A stretch of DNA of 64,000 nt from a virus: positions 1-64,000 of the IMG/VR virus record IMGVR_UViG_3300010396_000006. One strand, 5' to 3'. Made by a program: the position numbers and the translations under genes. Below the pieces are notes generated by a model. That model was not told where the DNA came from and did no database searches. It saw only the letters and a program-made list of their open reading frames with translations. Of this stretch, positions 8,402 through 16,801 are shown piece by piece (position 1 is the stretch's first letter; every line of letters starts with the position of its first letter).

Positions 8402-8740
8402 GTGGAAATCAACGTCAACATCGATAAAGACGCAGTTGAGCAACAAGTGGTCAATGCCATCATGGCGAGTGCCATCGGAGAGCAATTGCAAGTCGCGATC
8501 AACAAGGCGCTGACAACGGCGGGTCCGGGATATGGAGGAAAAACGCTCGTGGCGACGGTTGTCGATCAAGTCTTGTTAGAGAAAATTCGAGAGATTGCAA
8601 ACCAGATCATCGAATCGAAGAAAGAGGAAATGCGAACCCAAATCGCCAACACTCTGACCGACGAAGTGATCAGCAAAATGTCAACGGCAGTTTGGGCCGT
8701 GATGATCGGCCGGCTCGGCAAAGTGGATGATCGGTATTGA
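8402..8740 (+). CDS. Small helical unknown protein
   Basis: 112 residues with a GTG start at 8402 and AAGGGGAA just upstream. It is mainly helical and rich in Gln, Glu, Ala and Ile, with a Gly-rich turn (AGPGYGGK) near residue 43. No motif is recognised. Confidence 0.6.
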   Translation: MEINVNIDKDAVEQQVVNAIMASAIGEQLQVAINKALTTAGPGYGGKTLVATVVDQVLLEKIREIANQIIESKKEEMRTQIANTLTDEVISKMSTAVWAVMIGRLGKVDDRY

Positions 8741-8754
8741 GGCTGGTGAATTAA

Positions 8755-9048
8755 ATGGCCAAAACAGACGAAGAGCGCCGCGCCTATGCCAAAGGATACC
8801 ATGCCGGCCGTTCCGGTTACTGGCCCGAGGGAGTTCCGCCAGTTCCTGACGAACTGGTTTTGAAACTGATCAAGGCCGCGAAAAAGGCCCGCGATTTTAT
8901 CGATACGGAACTGGCTCAAATGTACGACGAAGATGGCGAGTTCGAGAAGAAATTCGGACCGGCAATCGACGCCGTCGATGAAGCGTTGAGCGACCTGACA
9001 GAATACGCGATGACCGAGGTCAACAAGACTGAAAGGAGTAATTCTTGA
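8755..9048 (+). CDS. Small unknown protein
   Basis: 97 residues. The N-terminus has the pattern AYAKGYHAGRSGYWP, common in small phage proteins of unknown role, and the rest is acidic helix. Stop and next start overlap (TTGA). Confidence 0.6.
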   Translation: MAKTDEERRAYAKGYHAGRSGYWPEGVPPVPDELVLKLIKAAKKARDFIDTELAQMYDEDGEFEKKFGPAIDAVDEALSDLTEYAMTEVNKTERSNS

Positions 9049-9602
9049 AACAAGCATTCCTCGACATGATTGATCGGCGAGTGGCCACGTATGAAAAAAT
9101 ACGGGACCCAAAACTTATCCCGATTGCCTTGGCGATTGTCGATCAACTGAATGAATTGAAACAAGAGGCGACGGAGTTCGTTGAGCCAGAATCAGCCGAA
9201 CAATCCGAAGCGAAGTGGCTGGAGAAGCATCAAGCCAATTTAGAGTCGATCGGAGCCGATCTGACATTCCAAAGCGGAGCAACACCAGAATTCAAACGCT
9301 GGTTCGAGACTTATCCGGGGCATCGACGGTGGGGAGAAAAAAAATGTCAACGCATCTTTCCCCGAGTGCTACAAACCATCGGTGATGAAATGAGGACAAG
9401 TTTGGACATGGCGTTAGAGCATCTGATTGCCGTGACAAAAACCTATGCGGATTCAGATAGGGGGAAAGGCGATTTCTGTTGGACCGCTGCCACATTTTTG
9501 GATGACGGACACTGGCGAGACAAACGAGATTCATGGAATGATCAAAAACCCAAGCAGACAGGAAGTCATGATGTCAGCCGACCAGTCGACACAGAATGGT
9601 GA
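9045..9602 (+). CDS. Unknown protein
   Basis: 185 residues. The likely start is TTG at 9045, with GAAAGGAG at an ideal distance and a four-base overlap with the previous stop. Helical, with a Trp-rich central part. Its end overlaps the helicase-loader gene by about 30 bases, so it belongs to the replication operon. No family is recognised. Confidence 0.6.
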   Translation: MKQAFLDMIDRRVATYEKIRDPKLIPIALAIVDQLNELKQEATEFVEPESAEQSEAKWLEKHQANLESIGADLTFQSGATPEFKRWFETYPGHRRWGEKKCQRIFPRVLQTIGDEMRTSLDMALEHLIAVTKTYADSDRGKGDFCWTAATFLDDGHWRDKRDSWNDQKPKQTGSHDVSRPVDTEW

Positions 9603-10287
9603 TGATCTCGCAAAAGAAAATCGACGTCGAATTAATCGACAACTGGAAGTCGAGCGGGCGGCAGACCGCATGTCCGAACTGCGAAAGCGAATCGGCAAAC
9701 GATATGAAAATTGTCACTTCGACAATTTCGAACTATCGCCCGTCGCATCGGTCCGTGAATCGCAGACAATGGTGATCAATCAACTCAGGCGGTACACGTC
9801 GCAACTGGCGCAATGCTGCACTGATGGAAGCGGCCTGGGGCTGATTGGGACTGTGGGGACCGGCAAGGATCATTTGATGGCGGCGTCAATGATGGTCGCC
9901 GTGGGTGACGGGCATTCAGTCGAATGGCGTGACGGCGCGGCGCTTTGCCGTGAATTTCATTCGGTCATCGAAGGTGTCACGACAGAACATCGCGTCTTGG
10001 CTCCCCTATTCAGTTGTGACATTCTGGCCATTTCGGATCTGTTGCCACCGGGAGCGGCCTTAAATGAATTTGTTCGATCAAAACTACTGGTCGTGATCGA
10101 TCAACGGTATCGGGACATGAAACCGATCTGGTGGTCGATCAATGAGACGAGAAAGAAGGATGCCGAATCGCGGATGTCACCCCCGATCTGGGACCGGCTG
10201 ACCGATGGCGGATTGATGCTGTCATTCGATTGGCCAAGTCATCGAGAAACCAGACGATGGACGGGGGCCGAATCTGATGGCCGATGA
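9571..10287 (+). CDS. DnaC-like helicase loader ATPase
   Basis: 238 residues. ATG at 9571 is chosen over 9568 because GGAAG is then five bases away. The Walker A motif GTVGTGKDHL (about residue 92) is typical of DnaC/DnaA-type AAA+ proteins. CDILAISDL near residue 150 is the Walker B strand, and a later RLTDGG segment resembles the sensor region. It is followed with an 11-base overlap by the DnaB helicase gene, the usual phage order. It should load that helicase on the phage origin. Confidence 0.85.
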   Translation: MSADQSTQNGDDLAKENRRRINRQLEVERAADRMSELRKRIGKRYENCHFDNFELSPVASVRESQTMVINQLRRYTSQLAQCCTDGSGLGLIGTVGTGKDHLMAASMMVAVGDGHSVEWRDGAALCREFHSVIEGVTTEHRVLAPLFSCDILAISDLLPPGAALNEFVRSKLLVVIDQRYRDMKPIWWSINETRKKDAESRMSPPIWDRLTDGGLMLSFDWPSHRETRRWTGAESDGR

Positions 10288-11614
10288 CCGCAGGAAAACC
10301 AAGGCAATTGAAGACCACGGTTGCTTTCAATCACTGAGCGCCGAGAAATCGGTTCTTGGTTGTGCATTGCTTGATTCGTCAGCCGCTGACGTGATGATCG
10401 GCATTCTCAAGCGAGCAGATTTCTACAACGATCTTCATGGTGGATTGTTCGGAGTCATCGAAGAGGAACGGCGAGCAGGCCGGGAAGTCGATGTTGTCAT
10501 CGCCACCGAAAAGATCATGGAAACCGGTTGGGCAAAGGAACTGCCCGAGCATCCGGCGTTATTCGTGCGGGAAATTCTGGAAACCGTCCCCTATGCGGTC
10601 CATGTGGCACATTACGCCGAAATCGTTAGAGATCGATCACTCAGAAGAAAGGCTTGGAATGGGTATCTGCAAGCACAACAAAAACTCAAATCGTTCGAAC
10701 CAGTCTCGGAAATTGTCGGCGAGACAATGTCGGATCTCCAACAAGTCATGTCAGACTCGGTCGACGATCATCCTGAATCGGCGAAGGATCTGCTGATCGG
10801 CGTTGTGACCAAATCGGATGCCGAGATGATCCAGACCTATTACCGGTCATTGGACGCGATCACGGGAGGGATGGCCGAATGCAGTATGACCGTGATGGCA
10901 GCAAGACCGTCCATCGGTAAGACCGCCTTGGCGATTGGAATCATCCGACGTGAAGCCCAGCATCATCATCCGGTGTTATTCTTCTCAAAGGAGATGCCAA
11001 AACTGGATGTGATGCAACGTCTGGCGTCGATCACAACAGGGTTGCCGTTCTCAGCGATTCGAGATCACCAGTTGAATCAGATTGAATGCGAGCAACTGAT
11101 GGAGATGCAAGAATCGGAATGGCTTTCCCGGATCTACATTGACGACGAACCGGGCCGCACGATCACCGAACTGAGCGCGATCATCCGGCTTTATGTTCAA
11201 CAAAAAGGTGTCAAGGTTGTGGTGATTGATTACCTGCAACTGATCCGATCGGAGAACACAAAGCAGCAACGGGAGCAGCAGGTCGCCGAGATCTCACGAG
11301 CGTTGAAAGGCATCGCCAAGAAAAACAAGATTCGAATCCTTTGCTTGTCACAGCTCAATCGTGAAGTCGACAAGCGGGACTCGAAAAAACCACGGCTATC
11401 CGACCTGCGAGAATCGGGAGCGATCGAACAGGATGCCGACCAAGTCTGGCTTCTATGGCGACCGAACAAAGATCCGATTGACCATCGGGATGAGGACAAC
11501 ATCGGGGAAGTGATCGTAGCGAAATCACGGAACGGTCAGACCGGGGTTGCTAAACTTGCGTGGCACGGTCCCACGATGACGTATTCGGATTGGGAATCGA
11601 AAGACGGATTTTGA
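10277..11614 (+). CDS. dnaB: Replicative DNA helicase, DnaB family
   Basis: 445 residues, the normal length. The N-terminal domain starts with the typical SAEKSVLGCALLDSSAADVM. Walker A is ARPSIGKTALA (about residue 212), VVVIDYLQLI is Walker B (about 317), LSQLNREVDKRDSKKP carries the H3 element, and DLRESGAIEQDADQVW the Arg-finger region. It forms the hexameric ring that unwinds DNA at the fork. The phage also carries a loader and a clamp, but no polymerase is seen in this window. Confidence 0.97.
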   Translation: MADDRRKTKAIEDHGCFQSLSAEKSVLGCALLDSSAADVMIGILKRADFYNDLHGGLFGVIEEERRAGREVDVVIATEKIMETGWAKELPEHPALFVREILETVPYAVHVAHYAEIVRDRSLRRKAWNGYLQAQQKLKSFEPVSEIVGETMSDLQQVMSDSVDDHPESAKDLLIGVVTKSDAEMIQTYYRSLDAITGGMAECSMTVMAARPSIGKTALAIGIIRREAQHHHPVLFFSKEMPKLDVMQRLASITTGLPFSAIRDHQLNQIECEQLMEMQESEWLSRIYIDDEPGRTITELSAIIRLYVQQKGVKVVVIDYLQLIRSENTKQQREQQVAEISRALKGIAKKNKIRILCLSQLNREVDKRDSKKPRLSDLRESGAIEQDADQVWLLWRPNKDPIDHRDEDNIGEVIVAKSRNGQTGVAKLAWHGPTMTYSDWESKDGF

Positions 11615-11624
11615 AAGGTAGATC

Positions 11625-11861
11625 ATGCCAAGACCAGAAAGCTATCGAGTTCAAGAAGTGATCAAGATGTGCGGCGCATGCAATCACGTCGACGCATTGA
11701 ATCATCAGTTGTATTTCCGCAAGGGCGAACCGAAAAGCATTATGACATTGCTGTTGACTGAGAAGATGTCCGAGGTCAGAGAAAAAATAGAGCCAACACA
11801 AGTCGATGAGTACGGCGTCTGCGATGAGTTCGAACAAATTCCAGGAGGCGACCCGGAATAA
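11625..11861 (+). CDS. Small unknown protein with CxxC
   Basis: 78 residues. One CGAC pair near residue 16 and a later single Cys could bind metal, but the set is incomplete. It has a good ribosome binding site (AAAGGTAG) and sits two bases from the next gene. Confidence 0.55.
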   Translation: MPRPESYRVQEVIKMCGACNHVDALNHQLYFRKGEPKSIMTLLLTEKMSEVREKIEPTQVDEYGVCDEFEQIPGGDPE

Positions 11862-11863
11862 CC

Positions 11864-12196
11864 ATGACAGACAAACCAAAAGAACCATCCGCATTTCGTC
11901 CAACATGGCCGGAAGGAATTGAAGCCAACAAGAACTATCGCATGGCTTGCGATGACAAAGGCCGTGACGGTGGATCATGGATGGAAGTCTTCATTGATGA
12001 TCAGGGGGATGCCTATCTATCGGCTCAAGATTGGGAAGACATCCTTGAGCCGGGAAGCGTTCCGATGCCAATCCCGCACATTCGGATCAGAACGTCAGTC
12101 GGCGGTGGAAGGAATCGGCGAACAAGGCAGGCCCTGTTATGGCTGGCGGACGCCATTCGTCGAGACAACGAAGAAAACGGAGTCACGCCAGAGTGA
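11864..12196 (+). CDS. Small unknown protein
   Basis: 110 residues. The central part is beta-rich (WMEVFIDDQGDAYLS, HIRIRTSVGGG) and the C-terminus is a helix with basic residues. It looks like a compact globular domain, but no family is recognised. Confidence 0.6.
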   Translation: MTDKPKEPSAFRPTWPEGIEANKNYRMACDDKGRDGGSWMEVFIDDQGDAYLSAQDWEDILEPGSVPMPIPHIRIRTSVGGGRNRRTRQALLWLADAIRRDNEENGVTPE

Positions 12197-12228
12197 CGAT
12201 CCAGTTTGATCATTTAAGGAAACCATTC

Positions 12229-12489
12229 GTGACGACAGCAAAGAAAACATTTCTGCAAGATGGCAACGAAGTCGCGAAGTGCCGAACCGAGGTCATCAAT
12301 CAAACCGTCAAGCTGTTAAAGCTATTGCAGATTCCAAAAGACAAAGTCGACATGGAATCGGTAGACAGACTGATTGACGAGATCAGCCGATCAGCATCGC
12401 GGGCAACCCTGAAGAAACAGGCATTCAGAGCGAAGTGGACGGCGGATGGAGCGCGGAAAGCAGATCTGGAAAAGGCAGCGACACACTAA
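12229..12489 (+). CDS. Small basic helical protein
   Basis: 86 residues from the GTG at 12229, which has AAGGAAA eight bases upstream; the longer frame to 12139 would overlap the previous gene deeply. Rich in Lys and Arg, largely helical, so nucleic acid binding is possible. No family is recognised. Confidence 0.55.
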   Translation: MTTAKKTFLQDGNEVAKCRTEVINQTVKLLKLLQIPKDKVDMESVDRLIDEISRSASRATLKKQAFRAKWTADGARKADLEKAATH

Positions 12490-12502
12490 CCACGGAGAAA
12501 TC

Positions 12503-12853
12503 ATGTCAGGAGAATTGAGCGTATTGAGTTGTTCGGCCGGTGATATCCGAGTCAAAGTCGATCCAAAAGACCCGGTGACAGTCGAGCGAGCCAAGAAGAT
12601 GATCCAAGACATGCTGAAGCGTGGCTATCTCTTGGCAATCGAGATCGATGGCAAGCTGGAAATGGTGAAAGAATTCGACCCGAAGACGGGCGAATATATC
12701 ATCATCGAAAGCGTCACAGCCGCGGAAGAGGAACCGACCGACGAGCCGGTAACAAGTACCGAACCAGTCGCCAAGCGAGGACGCGGACGGCCGAAGCGAA
12801 TTCCCATGACGGAAGCCAAGGTAACTGGGGTTCCTAGAACGGCGGGAGGTTGA
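12503..12853 (+). CDS. Small protein with AT-hook-like tail
   Basis: 116 residues from ATG 12503, with GGAGAAA upstream. The first 75 residues form a beta-rich domain (DIRVKVDPKDPVTVERAKKM). The acidic linker EEEPTDEP is followed by KRGRGRPKRIP, a clear AT-hook type motif that binds the minor groove of AT-rich DNA. A DNA-architectural or regulatory role is inferred. Confidence 0.6.
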   Translation: MSGELSVLSCSAGDIRVKVDPKDPVTVERAKKMIQDMLKRGYLLAIEIDGKLEMVKEFDPKTGEYIIIESVTAAEEEPTDEPVTSTEPVAKRGRGRPKRIPMTEAKVTGVPRTAGG

Positions 12854-12855
12854 TC

Positions 12856-13587
12856 ATGCCCGTTACCTGGGAACAAATCGCGGAAGTTGCTTCGGAACTG
12901 GCGGAAGAGGCCGGCGAATGGTGCGGCGCGCCAGTGCCTGTTGATGATCTGCGGTTATCAATCGCACCGGGATACACGTTTGGGAAACTGGACGGTTTTC
13001 GTTTCAAGGAAGACGAATATACCGAAGGGGAAGAATTGAAAGACACGCTCGCCGAGGCGATTGAAAGCCGGGTGATCAATTCATGGTGGTGCGCTCGCCG
13101 TGGCGGCTGGGTGTTTGTGCTGAAAGGACGCGGCGGGAAATCCCGTCATCTGATCGTCGATGGCTATGCGACACGGCCAGTCGAAACACTGACTCGGCTG
13201 TTAATGGGTCTGTCAGTCTGCGAGGTCCAGAAACTCGATGCCGAGTTCATGGCGATGGACAAACTGAGATCGATGGTCAAGCCGCATCTGTTCAAGATGT
13301 ACATCATTCAGAACATTCTGCTGGAGACGTCGCCAAAATCCGGAGTGACTTACATTCTCAGAAAGGGACGTCCGACGATTGCCATGAAGGCGGATGGAAA
13401 CGGCAACATGCGGATTCTGTCCGTGTTATGTCTGCATCCGCTCGGCTACTACGAGGGAAGTTTTTGCGGCTGTATGGTCCCAACGGACGAATTGATTGCA
13501 CATCTGATCATGATCCGAGCGAACGAACATTTCTTCTGGCGGAAAGCGAATCATCATCGGTCATATGAATGGGAATCGGGACTCTGA
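12856..13587 (+). CDS. Unknown protein
   Basis: 243 residues; ATG at 12856 is placed six bases after GGGAGG. There are two Trp/Cys-rich patches (EWCGAPVP near 24, SWWCARRGGWVF near 77). The last part is a longer alpha/beta stretch with LCLHPLGYY and FCGCMVP. It closes the operon before the next regulated promoter. No family is recognised. Confidence 0.65.
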   Translation: MPVTWEQIAEVASELAEEAGEWCGAPVPVDDLRLSIAPGYTFGKLDGFRFKEDEYTEGEELKDTLAEAIESRVINSWWCARRGGWVFVLKGRGGKSRHLIVDGYATRPVETLTRLLMGLSVCEVQKLDAEFMAMDKLRSMVKPHLFKMYIIQNILLETSPKSGVTYILRKGRPTIAMKADGNGNMRILSVLCLHPLGYYEGSFCGCMVPTDELIAHLIMIRANEHFFWRKANHHRSYEWESGL

Positions 13588-13602
13588 AACAAAATTGAGG
13601 AA

Positions 13603-13648
13603 AATCAGTAAGATTTCTATTGACGTCTGAAAAGAACGTCGATATTCT
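13603..13648 (+). promoter_or_regulatory. Operator and promoter of the 13714 operon
   Basis: The palindrome AATCAGTAAGATT lies at 13603-13615, then four bases, then TTGACG (13620-13625), a 17-base spacer and TATTCT (13643-13648). The layout is identical to that at 1295. Confidence 0.75.
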
Positions 13649-13659
13649 GATCTCAGTCA

Positions 13660-13683
13660 CGCCGCTGACAGTAACCAGCCGCG
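13660..13683 (+). promoter_or_regulatory. CAGUAAC-loop leader hairpin 2
   Basis: CGCCGCTG (13660-13667) pairs with CAGCCGCG (13676-13683) with a single C.C mismatch. The eight-base loop is ACAGTAAC. It begins 12 bases after the -10 box, so it lies at the very 5' end of the transcript. Confidence 0.65.
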
Positions 13684-13713
13684 AACGACATTCTTAAACG
13701 AAAGGCCAAGTCA

Positions 13714-14103
13714 ATGAAAACGCATCAATGGTCTAATGTGCCCGGTTCAGTCACGCTCGAACTCAGCAGCGATGAGGGTCCCTATCTGGGCGATCTGCAA
13801 AACGAGGTCGGATTCGAAGCGGGCGAACTCGAATTCCTGCGGCCGTTCTTGTCCGAACCGAACCGTACCGAAATCTCTATCAACTTCATCTCCAATGGCG
13901 AACACACGCCGATGTCGATGCATGGCGGACCGGACGGACTCGGTTGGCCAGAAGAGGGAGCAGAGGAGCGGTTGTTTCAATCCGCCGATGTGCTGATCGA
14001 TGGCAAGCTGGCATCGACATTGCCGCCAGAAATCGGACAACGGCTGTTTGATCTGTTCCATGATCAGGTCGAAGCCGCTGAACTCGAATACGATCGCGAA
14101 TAG
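13714..14103 (+). CDS. Acidic unknown protein
   Basis: 129 residues, strongly acidic, and first gene of the recombination operon. ACGAAAGG is the ribosome binding site. The sequence is rich in Glu and Leu with short strands. No family is recognised. First-gene position and acidity would fit a DNA mimic or regulator, but this is only a guess. Confidence 0.65.
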   Translation: MKTHQWSNVPGSVTLELSSDEGPYLGDLQNEVGFEAGELEFLRPFLSEPNRTEISINFISNGEHTPMSMHGGPDGLGWPEEGAEERLFQSADVLIDGKLASTLPPEIGQRLFDLFHDQVEAAELEYDRE

Positions 14104-14144
14104 TCGCCGGATCTCATCACAAGCAATTTTCGAAAGGTTCAGTC

Positions 14145-14582
14145 ATGACGCAAAGCAATGTTTCGACAGCCGCTCGCTATTCACTCAGCCTGATCATTGG
14201 TGATCAGACGTTGCCGCTATCTGACGTCTACGAAGATGGCGACGATCAATTCGTCATGCTGGCCGAAGCCCGCGAATATGGCACGGAAGCCAGTGAAGCA
14301 ACGATTGTCATCGTGACTGATGGCCAAGAGCATCGAGAAGACGTGTTCATCAAAGGCATCAAAGCCGATGATCGCCGAGTCGACACTGTGGCTCGTGACA
14401 AAGCCGATCTGGAAGAATTGCGAGATCAGAACGTGCGACAGTTCATCATCGACATGGAAGGCAAGTTACCAGTCGGCCAGTTGTGCGCCTGCGGAAACGA
14501 AGCGGTTGGTTGCGACAATGGCGATTGGACGTGTGCCCGCTGTTATCGGATCGCTGGCCGTCGCGAATCGTTCGTGAAGTAA
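14145..14582 (+). CDS. Unknown protein with C-terminal zinc ribbon
   Basis: 145 residues. The N-terminal 100 residues are beta-rich and acidic. The C-terminus has CACGNEAVGCDNGDWTCARC, two Cys pairs as in a zinc ribbon. A good AAAGG site precedes the ATG. Confidence 0.65.
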   Translation: MTQSNVSTAARYSLSLIIGDQTLPLSDVYEDGDDQFVMLAEAREYGTEASEATIVIVTDGQEHREDVFIKGIKADDRRVDTVARDKADLEELRDQNVRQFIIDMEGKLPVGQLCACGNEAVGCDNGDWTCARCYRIAGRRESFVK

Positions 14583-14634
14583 GCTGCCTGATCAAACGCA
14601 TCGAAACAAAACCTCAATTCACAAGGGACTCAAC

Positions 14635-15789
14635 ATGGCCAAGAAACAAGCAAAACCAAAAGACCTGCTCGAAGACGATGTGTTCACGCCGGAAATCGGA
14701 CAAACCGATCTGGCTGTCGCCGCACGTCCGGTTGAATCGGAACTGGTCGTCACGAAGAAAGAACTGCTCGACATGGTCGAACGCTACACGAAACTGAAGA
14801 TCGACGGACCGCACGATGCCGATGGCCAGTTGGCTGTTGACGAAGCGTTCAAGGACTGCCGCCGCGTCTGGAACTTGATCGACAAGGCCCGCGAAAAGAA
14901 AAAACGGTTCTATCTCGACGAAGGGAACCGAATTCAGGCCGCTGCAAAAGAACTGTGGGCGATCGAGGAGCAAGCCGAGAAACATCTGAAGGCAGAAAAA
15001 GACCGCGTTGAAAAGGAACTGGCTGCGATCGTCGCGAAGCAACTGGATGACCGCGAAGACAACCGCAATTCAATGGTCGAAGCAATCGGCGGAATTCCTC
15101 CGATTCTCAAGTTGTCGGTCTCTGCCGATTTCGTTCGCGTCGCCGAACCTGCTCAGTTCGAAGAGTTCCTTGGTCGCGTCAAGAGCATGAACGAGGAGAT
15201 TGCACATCAAGCCGAGCAACAGAAAGAACTGGATCGCATCAAAGCCGAGCAAGACGAACGTCAACGCAAGCTGGATGAGGCCGAAAAAGAACAACAGCGC
15301 CAACGTGACGCGGAAGCCGCCAAGAACGCCATCCCGGAAAACACAATCGTTGGCTCTCAAGAAGATCAATGGTTCCATCAGCGAGTGTCAGGCGATGTTT
15401 CCCAGATTATGCCGACTGAATTCCCATATCCTTCAGTTAGCGCACGCGAATCCCAGGTGATCGACAATATCATCGGAGACGTCGCCAAGGTTCCTGACCG
15501 AGTTCCGTTCAATGACGTGCCGGCCCCGTTCTCAGGCTATCGACCAGTTGGTCAATCGGTCTCGCCATCGCTGAGCAGCGTCGAACGTCGATTGGTGAAC
15601 AAGGTGACTGGTTGCAGTATCGAATCACCGAACGAACTGCAATTGAACATTGAAACGATCACGGGCCGTCTCGAATTGCGAATCAGCCGCAAGGAATCCG
15701 AATCCCTGGCTCATCTGATCACGTCCACAATCGGGCTGGGTCATTTGACTAGAACGATTCCACGAGAAGCCGCAGAAGTCATCGCCTGA
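14635..15789 (+). CDS. Coiled-coil phage protein of unknown function
   Basis: 384 residues. Residues about 60-130 and 185-230 are long charged helices rich in Lys, Glu, Gln and Arg. Between them lies a small alpha/beta part (residues 150-180). The C-terminal 100 residues differ, with a mixed composition. Proteins of this shape often occur near phage recombination genes, which fits the ERF and exonuclease genes downstream. No catalytic motif is seen. Confidence 0.6.
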   Translation: MAKKQAKPKDLLEDDVFTPEIGQTDLAVAARPVESELVVTKKELLDMVERYTKLKIDGPHDADGQLAVDEAFKDCRRVWNLIDKAREKKKRFYLDEGNRIQAAAKELWAIEEQAEKHLKAEKDRVEKELAAIVAKQLDDREDNRNSMVEAIGGIPPILKLSVSADFVRVAEPAQFEEFLGRVKSMNEEIAHQAEQQKELDRIKAEQDERQRKLDEAEKEQQRQRDAEAAKNAIPENTIVGSQEDQWFHQRVSGDVSQIMPTEFPYPSVSARESQVIDNIIGDVAKVPDRVPFNDVPAPFSGYRPVGQSVSPSLSSVERRLVNKVTGCSIESPNELQLNIETITGRLELRISRKESESLAHLITSTIGLGHLTRTIPREAAEVIA

Positions 15790-15839
15790 CCGAACGTCGA
15801 TCAGGAAGTCAAAACAAACTCAAGGAAGGACTGAAAATC

Positions 15840-16037
15840 GTGTTAGTTTTATCACGAAAAAAGGGTGAGACGGTGGAAATCGGAAAGGCCGGAGATGTTC
15901 TGACCGGTCCGATCATTGTGACAGTCGTGGAAGTTCGTGGTGACAAAACCAGAATCGGAATTCAGGCCGATCGAGATGTCCCAGTCCACCGCGGCGAAGT
16001 GGCAGAAGCGATCGCACGGGAGCAAGAAGGCAAATAG
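15840..16037 (+). CDS. csrA: Carbon storage regulator CsrA
   Basis: 65 residues with the classic start MLVLSRKKGETVEIG, the central IIVTVVEVRGDKTRIGIQA and the RDVPVHRGEV segment that holds the RNA-binding Arg. CsrA dimers bind ANGGA motifs near ribosome binding sites and usually block translation. The start is GTG. The leader contains AAGGAAGGAC, two overlapping GGA motifs on the ribosome binding site, so it may regulate itself. A phage copy could act on host messages or on the phage's own; the repeated ANGGA hairpins before the terminase operon (46155-46251) are possible targets. Confidence 0.95.
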   Translation: MLVLSRKKGETVEIGKAGDVLTGPIIVTVVEVRGDKTRIGIQADRDVPVHRGEVAEAIAREQEGK

Positions 16038-16044
16038 GTGAATC

Positions 16045-16284
16045 GTGTCCATTCAGTCGAACATGGCATCCAGAGTGACGCAAAATCTGGCCAACAACAT
16101 TCACAACGAAGTGAATGCTCGATGCAAAGAGGAAGCCATGAATACCGTGCTATTCGATGTCGATTGCCAAATTGTTGGATCTCGATTTGAGGATGGAAAT
16201 CTCATATTGGATATCAAAAAGAGATCTTCGGGTGATGTGTTCTGTTTGATCTTGAAGCCAGTTGAATGGGGTAAGAAGCAATGA
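16045..16284 (+). CDS. Small unknown protein
   Basis: 79 residues from the GTG at 16045, seven bases after the csrA stop; an ATG at 16063 is an alternative. It is helical first, then beta-rich (DVDCQIVGSRFEDGNLILDI). Four-base overlap with the next gene. Unknown function. Confidence 0.55.
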   Translation: MSIQSNMASRVTQNLANNIHNEVNARCKEEAMNTVLFDVDCQIVGSRFEDGNLILDIKKRSSGDVFCLILKPVEWGKKQ

Positions 16285-16577
16285 CTCAATCAATCTCATC
16301 TGTTGCTAGGCTGGGTTCAAAGCAATGTTCCACATGCCCTTTTAGGAATAATGGACTTCAGCTTGGCGCAGAGAAGATGACTGAAATTCAAGCCTACCTG
16401 CTCAATGGGACAAATCATCTCTGTCACAGCGATCAATCGAATCGCACGGTTTGTGTCGGTGGTCGAAACTATCAGTTGGAAATCTGGCATCGGATGGGAA
16501 TGATCTCTGCTCCGACCAATGAGGCATTACGGGAAGCGATGAAATCCGCCGGACAATCTCCCAAGGGACATATCTGA
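16281..16577 (+). CDS. DUF6283-like Cys protein
   Basis: 98 residues. CSTCPFR near residue 17, a later LCHSD and VCVGGRNYQ match the small phage/bacterial family with a CxxCPFR signature (DUF6283). The four Cys and His probably bind a metal. Function unknown. Confidence 0.75.
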   Translation: MTQSISSVARLGSKQCSTCPFRNNGLQLGAEKMTEIQAYLLNGTNHLCHSDQSNRTVCVGGRNYQLEIWHRMGMISAPTNEALREAMKSAGQSPKGHI

Positions 16578-16801
16578 TACCGCAAGAATTCAAGCCAAGA
16601 GATCGAGTGATCTACGTTCCGCTTCATGCTCATGGTGACGTGAATCATCCCGACGTCGAACATGGTGCGGTATCATCGTTCAACGGCCATTCCGTGTTCG
16701 TGAAGTTCGACAAACAGGTTCAGAAATTCGGTTGGGACGGAACAACCTCTCAAGCCTGCGACCCCAGTGATCTGCAAGTGGAGAAAAATAGCCATGACTG
16801 A
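16574..16801 (+). CDS. Small unknown protein, probable CTG start
   Basis: 75 residues if read from CTG at 16574. That codon overlaps the previous stop (CTGA) and is five bases after AAGGGA, just like the GTGA and TTGA starts elsewhere in this genome. The part before the GTG at 16607 (PQEFKPRDRVIYVP) continues the globular fold, which supports the earlier start. The rest, GDVNHPDVEHGAVSS then FVKF and TSQACDP, looks like a small beta domain found in phages. Function unknown. Confidence 0.55.
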   Translation: MIPQEFKPRDRVIYVPLHAHGDVNHPDVEHGAVSSFNGHSVFVKFDKQVQKFGWDGTTSQACDPSDLQVEKNSHD

